Below, one piece after another: positions 1 to 5,505 of a stretch of DNA of 15,592 nucleotides. How positions within the stretch are numbered: position 1 is the stretch's first letter; each line of letters starts with the position of its first letter. The stretch covers positions 1 through 15,592 of the forward strand of contig JACZSI010000026.1 of the NCBI GenBank assembly GCA_022574265.1. The letters are read 5' to 3'. A program made the translations under genes and the position numbers. Under the pieces are notes generated by a model. That model had not been told where the DNA came from, made no database searches, and saw nothing but the letters and a program-made list of their open reading frames with translations. The DNA is from Chloroflexota bacterium (GTDB taxonomy: Bacteria; Chloroflexota; Dehalococcoidia; Lucifugimonadales; Australimonadaceae).

Positions 1-2
1 CC

Positions 3-305
3 GGCAACCCCGGTCAGGCGAACTACGCCGCGGCGAAGGCAGGACTGATCGGGCTCACCAAGACGGTGGCGCGGGAGGTCGCCTCACGCGGCATCACGGT
101 CAACGCGGTCGCGCCGGGCTTCATCTCCACGCGCATGGTCGAGGCGATCACCGAAGAGCAGCGGGGGCTCGTCCTCGAGCGCATCCCGCTCGCCCGCTTC
201 GGCACGCCGGAGGACGTCGCCGCCTGCGTGGCCTTCCTCGCGAGCGGCGACGCGGGCTACATCACGGGACAGGTGCTCGGGGTCGACGGCGGCTTGAGCC
301 TCTAG
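3..305 (+). CDS. fabG: 3-oxoacyl-ACP reductase-like SDR (FabG type), 3' part
   Basis: This is the C-terminal part (about 100 residues) of a classical short-chain dehydrogenase/reductase; the 5' end lies left of the window. The catalytic YxxxK is visible: Tyr is encoded at 24-26 and Lys at 36-38. Downstream are the usual SDR landmarks: a [12 protein letters not shown] stretch after the catalytic helix, then '[14 protein letters not shown]' and the closing '[12 protein letters not shown]'. These endings are typical of FabG-like enzymes that use NADPH to reduce 3-oxoacyl-ACP in fatty-acid synthesis, but many other SDRs share them. The Rossmann GxxxGxG motif is off the window, so cofactor preference cannot be judged. 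The stop TAG (303-305) overlaps the stop of the convergent ygfZ-like gene. The SDR family is certain; the FabG role is likely. Confidence 0.9.
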   Translation, partial: GNPGQANYAAAKAGLIGLTKTVAREVASRGITVNAVAPGFISTRMVEAITEEQRGLVLERIPLARFGTPEDVAACVAFLASGDAGYITGQVLGVDGGLSL

Positions 306-1342
306 GCCTCGTCCTCGACCGGCTCGGTGGCCAGCGCGTAGGCCGGTTCCGAGATGGTGGCCGTGACGCCAGGGGCGCCGTCCACGTCGAAGGCGCTCCC
401 GGCGGCCGCGCGCTTCCGGGCGATGAGCGCCAGGCCGACGTGGCCCACGCCGGGGACGTCCGCGACCGAGGTGAGCGTGCCCGCACGCGCGCCGTCGGCG
501 AGCAGGTCGGAGCCGGCCTCGGCGGGGCCGGCCTCGGGCGGGCCAGTTAGCGCGACGGACATGAGGCGTCGCTGGACCTTGCCGTAGGTGAGCAGACGGG
601 CGACGACCTCCTGGCCGGTGTAGCAGCCCTTGTCCTCGCTGATGGCGCCGCGCAGCCGGCTCTCGAGCGGGTTGGTGGCCTCGCCGAACTCGGCACCGTA
701 CGCCGGCGCACCGTTGGCGACCCGGAACGCCTCCCACGCGCCCGCCGAGACGAGCGTCGCTCCCGCGTCGACGAGGGCGGCGCGGACCTCATCGCCAACG
801 GCGCGCTCGACGATGACCTCGAACCCCTCGGCGCCGCCGGTGATCGTCCGCCAGAGCACCACGTCCGCGCCGGCGACGGTGACCTGGGCCACGCGATCGA
901 GCGCGGGGGCGCCGGTCACGCCGGCTGCCGCGAGCACGCCGGCGGCCCCCGGACCGGCCAGCGTCAGCTGGGTCGTCTCGGCCGTGCGGTCGGCGATGGA
1001 GATGTCCTCGCCGAAGGTGTAGGTATCGATCCAGTCGATCACGGCCTCGGCGCGGCCGGGGCTCGTGAGGCAGAGCAGCGCGCCGTCGACGGCGGCGAGG
1101 CCGAGCACGTCGATGACGCGCGCGTCGCCGTTCGTGAGGACGGTGAGCCGTGCGTGGCCGTCGGGCAGCTCGTCGAGCTCGTTGGTGGTGAGCCGGTTCA
1201 GGAGGTCGAGGGCGTCGGCGCCGGTGATCCGCAGCCGCCCGGCATCGGAGCGGTCGGCCAGGCCGGCGCCGTCGACCAAGGCGCGGTATTCGGCGGTGAG
1301 GCCGTCCGCGTCGCGTGTCGGGGATTTCGTGGAGTGCGCCAT
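302..1342 (-). CDS. ygfZ: YgfZ/IBA57-type folate-binding iron-sulfur assembly protein
   Basis: A 346-residue protein of the GcvT-like (aminomethyltransferase-fold) YgfZ/IBA57 family. The diagnostic K-G-C-Y-T-G-Q-E signature is at residues 238-245, with Cys240 as the conserved cysteine. The N-terminal part carries '[20 protein letters not shown]', which matches the GcvT/YgfZ first domain. Known family members bind folate and help mature or repair a subset of 4Fe-4S enzymes; they are not glycine-cleavage T proteins, and no other gcv gene is nearby. The ATG at 1342 is the only sensible start. The gene lies 99 bases downstream of an IscA-type carrier on the same strand, which fits a shared role. 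Its TAG overlaps the opposing SDR stop. It could be annotated as 'aminomethyltransferase family protein', but the KGCYTGQE motif favours YgfZ. Confidence 0.9.
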   Translation of the reverse strand: MAHSTKSPTRDADGLTAEYRALVDGAGLADRSDAGRLRITGADALDLLNRLTTNELDELPDGHARLTVLTNGDARVIDVLGLAAVDGALLCLTSPGRAEAVIDWIDTYTFGEDISIADRTAETTQLTLAGPGAAGVLAAAGVTGAPALDRVAQVTVAGADVVLWRTITGGAEGFEVIVERAVGDEVRAALVDAGATLVSAGAWEAFRVANGAPAYGAEFGEATNPLESRLRGAISEDKGCYTGQEVVARLLTYGKVQRRLMSVALTGPPEAGPAEAGSDLLADGARAGTLTSVADVPGVGHVGLALIARKRAAAGSAFDVDGAPGVTATISEPAYALATEPVEDEA

Positions 1343-1424
1343 AGGTCCTAGAGTCGCCTCAGGACTGGGACTGGCAAGCGCTGCCTCGGTGGCTGACCAC
1401 CAGCGGCGCGCCCCTTTAGTGGGT

Positions 1425-1441
1425 GCAGGGCTGTGCCCTGC
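1425..1441 (-). terminator. GC-rich hairpin directly after the iscA-like stop
   Basis: A perfect 7-bp inverted repeat (GCAGGGC and GCCCTGC) with a 3-base loop begins on the base next to the TAG stop of the iscA-like gene at 1442. No T-run follows on the minus strand, so it is not a textbook intrinsic terminator. It could attenuate read-through into the ygfZ-like gene or stabilise the upstream message. The repeat is seen directly; the role is inferred. Confidence 0.4.
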
Positions 1442-1789
1442 CTAGACGGAGAAGGAGGTGCCGCAGCCGCAGGCCTTCTTGGCGTTGGGGTTGTTGAAGA
1501 CGAACCCCTTGCCGTTGAGGCCGCCGGAGTAGTCGAGCTCGGTGCCGGCGAGGAAGACGTAGCTCTTGCGGTCGACCGCGAGGGTCACCCCGTGCTGCTC
1601 GACGACCTTGTCGGTCTCCTCCGCGCTTTCCTGGATGTCGAGGACGTACGTGAGTCCCGAGCAGCCGCCGCCCTTGACGGAGACGCGCAGCACGCCGGCG
1701 TCGAGGCCCTTGGAGCGCATGAAGTCGCTGACGTGCTCGGCGGCATTCTTCGAGATCGAGATCGTCAGCGGCTTTTGGGCGGTTGTCAT
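1442..1789 (-). CDS. A-type iron-sulfur cluster carrier (IscA/ErpA/SufA family)
   Basis: A 115-residue HesB/IscA-family protein, normal for the family. The three cluster-binding cysteines are in place: Cys43 in 'GGGCSG' and Cys107/Cys109 in the C-terminal 'CGCGTSF'. The body 'GLTYVLDI' and 'LDYSGGLNGKGFVFNNPNA' is classical A-type carrier sequence. Known members receive clusters from a scaffold and deliver them to apo-proteins, especially 4Fe-4S enzymes. The ATG at 1789 has GGAG six bases upstream. A ygfZ-like gene follows on the same strand, matching the known IscA-IBA57/YgfZ partnership. The upstream region holds a 9-bp direct repeat. IscA, ErpA and SufA cannot be told apart from sequence alone, so no symbol is given. 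Confidence 0.94.
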   Translation of the reverse strand: MTTAQKPLTISISKNAAEHVSDFMRSKGLDAGVLRVSVKGGGCSGLTYVLDIQESAEETDKVVEQHGVTLAVDRKSYVFLAGTELDYSGGLNGKGFVFNNPNAKKACGCGTSFSV

Positions 1790-1821
1790 GGGGAACTCCG
1801 TCCTCGTGAGTCGTTAACCAG

Positions 1822-1851
1822 CATGATACCAGGACGCGTGACCATGATACC
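1822..1851 (-). promoter_or_regulatory. Paired 9-bp direct repeats and possible promoter of the iscA-like gene
   Basis: The sequence CATGATACC occurs at 1822-1830 and again at 1843-1851, 21 bases start to start (two helical turns). On the minus strand each reads GGTATCATG and contains the -10-like hexamer TATCAT. The copy nearer the gene is preceded by TG one base before the hexamer, as in an extended -10. That copy lies about 35 bases before the ATG at 1789. It may be a promoter, a two-site operator, or both. I could not match it to a known IscR or SufR motif. Confidence 0.4.
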
Positions 1852-1952
1852 GAGGCACGGGGAGGAGCGTCAAGGACGTCCGCGGCCGCTCCAGGGCGCC
1901 ACCGCCTGCTCGGCGGTGCGTGGTGGGCGTGGGACACGGAGCACCGCTGCTG

Positions 1953-1970
1953 CTACACGAAACCGTGTAG
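1953..1970 (+). promoter_or_regulatory. Perfect palindrome, candidate operator of the XRE gene
   Basis: CTACACG-AAAC-CGTGTAG forms two perfect 7-bp arms around a 4-base spacer, an 18-bp site ending 9 bases before the GTG start at 1980. The size and position suit an autoregulatory operator for the dimeric XRE-type protein encoded just downstream. The right arm runs into the likely Shine-Dalgarno AGGA (1969-1972) and into a -10-like TAGGAT (1968-1973), so a bound protein or an RNA hairpin here could block expression. The palindrome is seen directly; its function is inferred. Confidence 0.5.
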
Positions 1971-1979
1971 GATGGGCGC

Positions 1980-2234
1980 GTGAGCTCGAACGACGAAGCG
2001 CGGCGCAGCCGTGCGTGGGGTGCGGAGGCCGTGGCCGGCCTGCGGTACGACCTGGGCCTGTCTCAGGACGAGTTCTCGAGCATGCTCGGCGTGCGCCAAC
2101 AGACCGTGAGCGAGTGGGAGACGGGGCTCCACGCCCCGCGCGGGGCGTCACGGCGGATGCTCTCGATCGTCGCGGAGGAGCGCGCCGCCTACGTCACCGC
2201 CCCACGGCAGGCCCCCAGGAAGCGGCGCCCATGA
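1980..2234 (+). CDS. Small XRE-type helix-turn-helix regulator
   Basis: An 84-residue protein, essentially one XRE/Cro-C1 helix-turn-helix at about residues 18-50. The 'LSQDEFSSMLGVRQQTVSEWETG' stretch (27-49) has the classic QxxFxxxLGVxxxTVSxWE pattern. The tail 'PRGASRRML' is followed by a basic C-terminus ending KRRP. I chose GTG 1980 because AGGA lies 7 bases upstream and no in-frame ATG precedes the domain; a leaderless transcript from a -10 at 1968-1973 is also possible. The stop overlaps the start of the DUF2851 gene in ATGA (2231-2234), so the pair is probably co-translated. The upstream palindrome suggests autoregulation. It resembles the antitoxin-size regulators of toxin-antitoxin pairs, but no recognisable toxin is present unless DUF2851 plays that part. 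Confidence 0.85.
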   Translation: MSSNDEARRSRAWGAEAVAGLRYDLGLSQDEFSSMLGVRQQTVSEWETGLHAPRGASRRMLSIVAEERAAYVTAPRQAPRKRRP

Positions 2235-3415
2235 GGCCGGCGGCCATCCGAGCGCCTTCGGGCCCGCGCGCGATGCGGGACGTGCTGCCCGAGCGCCTCC
2301 TCGCGAAGCTCTGGGCGGCCAAGGCGGGCCGCACGCTGCGGACGACCGACGGCCGTACCCTCCGTGTCCTCTACCCGGGCCGTCCGGCACCCGGCCACGG
2401 GCCGGACTTCCGCGACGCCTTACTGGTGCTCGGCGGGCGACGGATGCGGGGGCCGGTGGAGCTGCACCGGACGCCCGCGGAGTGGGCGGCCCACGGCCAC
2501 GACCACGACGCCGCCTACGCGGAGGTCGTCTTGCACGTCGTGCATGCGGCGGAGCCGGCGGCGCCGCGTCTGGGCCTGCCGACGGTCGTCCTTGAGGCCG
2601 ACGACGACGCTCCCGTTGCCTCAGCGGGTGCGGAACCGCCCCTCCACGACCTCGCCGGCCGCCCCGACGATGACCTGCGAGCCGCGCTTCGGCGGGCGGG
2701 GCGAGCGCGCTTCCGCGAGCACACGCTCGCGGCGTCGGCCGCGGTGGGGCGCGACGGCGTGGAGCAGGCGCTCTACGCCTCCATCCTCGAGGCGCTTGGG
2801 TACGCGGAGAACCGGGCGCCCTTCGCCGAGCTCGCGCGGCGGCTCCCACTCGAACGGCTCCGCGCGATCGCCCGAGCCGAGCCCGAGGCCGCCCGCTTCG
2901 AGGTGGTGCTTGGCCTACTCGTCTCGTTCGCGGGGCTCGGGCCGCCATCGCGCTGCGTGGGTGACGGCATCGAGCCCATGGACCCTGGGCGCTGGCAGAC
3001 ATCCGGCGTCAGACCGGCGAGCCACCCGCTCCGGAGGCTCAAGGCAGCGGCGGCGCTGGTGCTGATCAGCATCCCAGCCGGTCTGCACCCCACGCTCACC
3101 GAGGCGTGCGCCGACGGCACCCGCGCGCTCGTTGACGCGCTCCGGATGCGGCGTACCCCTGGCGGGACGGCGCTCGTCGGCACCGGGCGGGCGCGGGAGA
3201 TCGCGGTCGGCGCGGTATTGCCGGTGCTCGCCGCGGTGGGAGACCGCCGTCTCTGCCGGTGCGTGCATGCCGCCTACGACCGCTTCCCCGCGCTGCCGGA
3301 CAACACGCTCACGCGCGAGGCGCGGCGGCTGCTCGGCCCGCGGGCGCAGGCCATGCGCTTCAGCGCGTGCGAGCACCAGGGCCTCATGCGCCTCTATCGC
3401 CGTGCGGTCGCCTAG
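2231..3415 (+). CDS. DUF2851 family protein of unknown function
   Basis: A 394-residue protein recognised as DUF2851 by its N-terminal block: 'PERLLAKLW', then 'TLRVLYPG', 'GPDFRDA' (57-63), 'GPVELHR' (74-80), W85, 'HGHDHDAAY' (88-96) and 'VVLHVVH' (99-105). The C-terminal part ends with cysteines 342, 344 and 380 and a QGL motif at 383-385. No function is established for this family as far as I know. The spacing of D59 and ExH at 77-79 recalls the core of PD-(D/E)XK nucleases; this is speculation. I chose ATG 2231 because it overlaps the XRE stop (ATGA) and has AGGA (2217-2220) upstream. The reading frame stays open far upstream, but that part is antisense to iscA and unlike the family. The stop shares CTAG with the convergent PAP2-like gene. 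Confidence 0.85.
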   Translation: MRPAAIRAPSGPRAMRDVLPERLLAKLWAAKAGRTLRTTDGRTLRVLYPGRPAPGHGPDFRDALLVLGGRRMRGPVELHRTPAEWAAHGHDHDAAYAEVVLHVVHAAEPAAPRLGLPTVVLEADDDAPVASAGAEPPLHDLAGRPDDDLRAALRRAGRARFREHTLAASAAVGRDGVEQALYASILEALGYAENRAPFAELARRLPLERLRAIARAEPEAARFEVVLGLLVSFAGLGPPSRCVGDGIEPMDPGRWQTSGVRPASHPLRRLKAAAALVLISIPAGLHPTLTEACADGTRALVDALRMRRTPGGTALVGTGRAREIAVGAVLPVLAAVGDRRLCRCVHAAYDRFPALPDNTLTREARRLLGPRAQAMRFSACEHQGLMRLYRRAVA

Positions 3416-3981
3416 GCGAGGTAGATGGAGGACATCACGCGGAGGATGGCCCGCGGCACGGCGATGAGACGGCGCCAGAGGAGCGTCATCGCGAGACCGG
3501 CGGCGATCCCGACGACCGCGCCGCCGATCACGTCGGTGGGGTAGTGGACGCCGGCGTAGACGCGAGCGAGCCCCCAGAGCGCGGCGAGGGCATAGAGCGC
3601 GGCGCCGGTGCGGCGATGGCGCACGAAGACCGCCGTGGCCAGGGCGAAGCCGACGGCGGCCGCGTTCGAGGGGAACGACGAGTCGGTCGGCTCGTAGAAG
3701 AGCAGCGTCAGCTCGTTGTCGAGGAAGGGACGGGGCCGGAAGAACTGAGCATTGACGAGGGCGGTGACGGCGTTCGCGACCCCGACGCTGGAGGCACCGG
3801 CGATGGTCACCAGCTGGTTCCGGAACCGCTCGGGCCCGCGGCCGTGGAGCCAGAGCCCGAAGAGCACGAGGCTTCCGGTCACCGGCACGAAGAAGTCGCT
3901 GACCAGCACGCGGGCGACGGCGTCGAGCGGCGCGAGGGCCCCGACGCCGCCGTTGAGCCAGCGAACGATGGCGCCGTCCAT
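3412..3981 (-). CDS. PAP2-family membrane phosphatase-like protein with altered motif 2
   Basis: A 189-residue multi-spanning membrane protein of the PAP2/BcrC-like superfamily. Motif 1 is represented by 'FFRPRPF' (80-86) and motif 3 by 'ARVYAGVHYPTD' (139-150), with Arg140, His146 and Asp150. Motif 2, usually PS-x-H, reads P105-S106-N107-A108, so the usual histidine is missing; I checked this against the DNA. Active relatives dephosphorylate undecaprenyl pyrophosphate or phosphatidate at the membrane. Motif-3 His146 remains, so residual or altered activity is possible. ATG 3981 overlaps the TGA of the preceding membrane gene by one base (TGATG), implying translational coupling. The stop overlaps that of the convergent DUF2851 gene. 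The family is certain; the catalytic status and substrate are not. Confidence 0.85.
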   Translation of the reverse strand: MDGAIVRWLNGGVGALAPLDAVARVLVSDFFVPVTGSLVLFGLWLHGRGPERFRNQLVTIAGASSVGVANAVTALVNAQFFRPRPFLDNELTLLFYEPTDSSFPSNAAAVGFALATAVFVRHRRTGAALYALAALWGLARVYAGVHYPTDVIGGAVVGIAAGLAMTLLWRRLIAVPRAILRVMSSIYLA

Positions 3982-4418
3982 CAGCGGCGCCTCGACCGGA
4001 GCGCGGCGGACGCGGCCCAGAGCGCTCGGGCGAACGTGGTCCGCTCGAGCACGTCGAGGCCCGCGGGAGCCGGCGCCGCGGGGTCCGGCCGGTATCCGGC
4101 ACCCCATCGGTGGTTGATCGCGGAGGTCCCGAGGAACGTCACGGCGACGGCACCGGTGGCGGCGACCGCGAACCACAGGGACTGCGTGACGCCGTCGAGG
4201 CCGGAGACGGTGTCCGGCAGGTTCCGCACGCCACTGCCGAAGAACCAGGCGAACGAGGCGGCGACCAGCGCCGCGCTCGCATATGCGGTGGCCCGCGGCC
4301 AGCGCCGGAGGAACAGCAGGCCGGAGAGGCCGCTGCGGGCAGCCACCAGCTGGAGCACGCCGAGAGCGCTCAAGAACACCCACAGCGTGTAGTCCGCGAT
4401 GAACGAGTCCGTCGGCAT
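3981..4418 (-). CDS. Hypothetical membrane protein coupled to the PAP2-like gene
   Basis: A 145-residue protein I do not recognise. It has about three hydrophobic segments: around 9-28 ('YTLWVFLSALGVLQLVAA'), around 42-60 ('AYASAALVAASFAWFFG') and around 78-98 ('LWFAVAATGAVAVTFLG'). A hydrophilic C-terminal tail rich in Pro, Ala and Arg follows ('RPDPAAPAPAGL' and a final SRRR). I chose ATG 4418 because the upstream in-frame extension is Arg/Ser-rich and runs back into ilvE. The start lies 13 bases after the ilvE stop, and the stop overlaps the PAP2-like start by one base. The tight coupling suggests the two membrane proteins work together, perhaps as a complex, but nothing in the sequence gives a function. 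Confidence 0.7.
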   Translation of the reverse strand: MPTDSFIADYTLWVFLSALGVLQLVAARSGLSGLLFLRRWPRATAYASAALVAASFAWFFGSGVRNLPDTVSGLDGVTQSLWFAVAATGAVAVTFLGTSAINHRWGAGYRPDPAAPAPAGLDVLERTTFARALWAASAALRSRRR

Positions 4419-4431
4419 AGCGTCCGTTTGG

Positions 4432-5370
4432 CTAGCTGGCCGTGACCTTTGGGGTAGCCGACCAGCACTGGTGGATGTAGGCAGGGTTCCGGCCCTGGAC
4501 GATCGGGAAGTACAGGTCCTGGAACCGGCGGGTGACCGCACCGATCGCGCCGTCGCCGACGGGCCGGTGGTCGACGCTGCCGACGCCCTGGATGTGGGCG
4601 GCGGTGCCGGTGAGAAAGACTTCGTCGGCCGTGTAGAGCTCGCTCCGGTCGATCGGCCGCTGCTCGACCCTCAGGCCCAGCTCGTCCTGGGCGAGGTCGA
4701 TGACGGTCGCCCGCGTGATCCCCGGCAGCACGTTGCTCTCGATGGTTGGCGTCGCGATGGTATCGCCGTGGACCAAGAAGATGTTCTCGCCGGTGCCTTC
4801 GCAGACGTGACCGTCCGTGTTCAGCATGATGGCTTCGTCGAAGCCGGCAGCCAGCGCGTCCGTCTTCGCGAGGATCGAGTTCAGGTAGAGCCCGCTCAGC
4901 TTGAATCGGGGCGGCACCATCGTGTCGTCGATACGGCGGTAGGAGGCGACGCAGCAGCTGATGGCGCCCGAAGAATCGAGGTAGCTGCCGAAGGGCACCG
5001 CGAGGCAGAAGAAGCCGTCGGCGAGGGAGCGGAGATTCAGGTTGGCGACCTTCTCCTCCGACTTATAGGCGACCGGCCTGATGTAGAGGTCCTCCTGGTA
5101 GCCGCTGCGCTCGACGACCTCGACGGTGATCCGGCAGAGCTCCTCGACGCTGTACGGGAGGTCGATCCAGAGCATCTTGCAGCCCGCCAGCATGCGCTCG
5201 TAGTGCTCTTCGAGCTTGAAGATGTACGTCTTGCCGGCCTCTTCGTTCCAGTTGCCCCGCAGCCCCTCGAAGACCCCCGTGCCGTAGTGGAGGGCATGGG
5301 TCATGATGCCGACCTTGGCCTGCTCAAGAGGGATGTATTCGCCATTCAGGAACGCGACTGGGGAGGCCAT
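4432..5370 (-). CDS. ilvE: Branched-chain amino acid aminotransferase
   Basis: A 312-residue fold-type IV PLP enzyme. The PLP-binding lysine is Lys157 in 'PRFKLSGLYLNSILAKTDA'. The family signature 'EGTGENIF' is at 191-198 and 'LPGITRATV' at 215-223. The N-terminal 'HALHYGTGVFEGLR' is typical of IlvE (class I BCAT). It transfers amino groups between glutamate and the 2-oxo acids of Leu, Ile and Val in the cytoplasm. I chose ATG 5370 because 'AFLNGEYIP' begins the family and GGAG lies 4 bases upstream. A good sigma-70 promoter lies about 100 bases upstream, so the gene is probably expressed independently of comEC. Two membrane-protein genes follow closely. No other ilv gene is in view. D-amino-acid transaminase and ADC lyase are related, but the length and motifs favour IlvE. 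Confidence 0.95.
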   Translation of the reverse strand: MASPVAFLNGEYIPLEQAKVGIMTHALHYGTGVFEGLRGNWNEEAGKTYIFKLEEHYERMLAGCKMLWIDLPYSVEELCRITVEVVERSGYQEDLYIRPVAYKSEEKVANLNLRSLADGFFCLAVPFGSYLDSSGAISCCVASYRRIDDTMVPPRFKLSGLYLNSILAKTDALAAGFDEAIMLNTDGHVCEGTGENIFLVHGDTIATPTIESNVLPGITRATVIDLAQDELGLRVEQRPIDRSELYTADEVFLTGTAAHIQGVGSVDHRPVGDGAIGAVTRRFQDLYFPIVQGRNPAYIHQCWSATPKVTAS

Positions 5371-5403
5371 GACACTCCAAGCACGGTTCGCTGCTGCCCC
5401 GGC

Positions 5404-5426
5404 CCGCGCGTCTTCGAGGACGCGGG
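5404..5426 (-). other. Hairpin in the ilvE leader
   Basis: On the minus strand an imperfect stem (8 bp with one bulged base) closes on the 6-base loop CTCGAA, 33 bases upstream of the ilvE ATG and downstream of the predicted transcription start. It has no T-box sequence, no T-run and no obvious Leu/Ile/Val-rich leader peptide. It may affect message stability or be a chance fold in GC-rich DNA. Confidence 0.3.
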
Positions 5427-5475
5427 TCTCGGATGGCCTCCGCGGCGGCGCGCGCCACGAACGAGGCCACGGTCG

Positions 5476-5505
5476 ATTATCCGCAACCTCCTCCCGCAGT
5501 GTCAA
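5476..5505 (-). promoter_or_regulatory. Sigma-70-type promoter of ilvE
   Basis: On the minus strand a consensus -35 TTGACA (5500-5505) is followed by an 18-base spacer and a -10 GATAAT (5476-5481), one base off TATAAT. Transcription would start near 5469, giving a leader of about 100 bases before the ilvE ATG at 5370. The -35 overlaps the last codons of comEC. In DNA this rich in GC, such a close match is unlikely by chance, which makes this the best promoter in the window. Confidence 0.7.

Noticed and set aside
1790..1979. IscR- or SufR-type operator before the iscA-like gene
   Set aside because: The repeats present are direct, not the inverted pattern of the known Fe-S regulator sites I can recall, so no specific regulator is named.
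1433..2230. A long in-frame N-terminal extension of the DUF2851 gene
   Set aside because: It runs antisense through the iscA-like gene and over the XRE gene in another frame, lacks family similarity, and the ATG at 2231 overlaps the XRE stop as expected for a coupled pair.
2915..4102. A 395-codon minus-strand open frame across the DUF2851/PAP2 junction
   Set aside because: It is Arg/Pro-rich shadow sequence out of frame with the recognisable PAP2 gene and antisense to DUF2851.
5371..5470. T-box riboswitch or peptide attenuator before ilvE
   Set aside because: There is no T-box consensus, no terminator/antiterminator with a T-run, and no short reading frame rich in Leu, Ile or Val codons; only one bulged hairpin is present.
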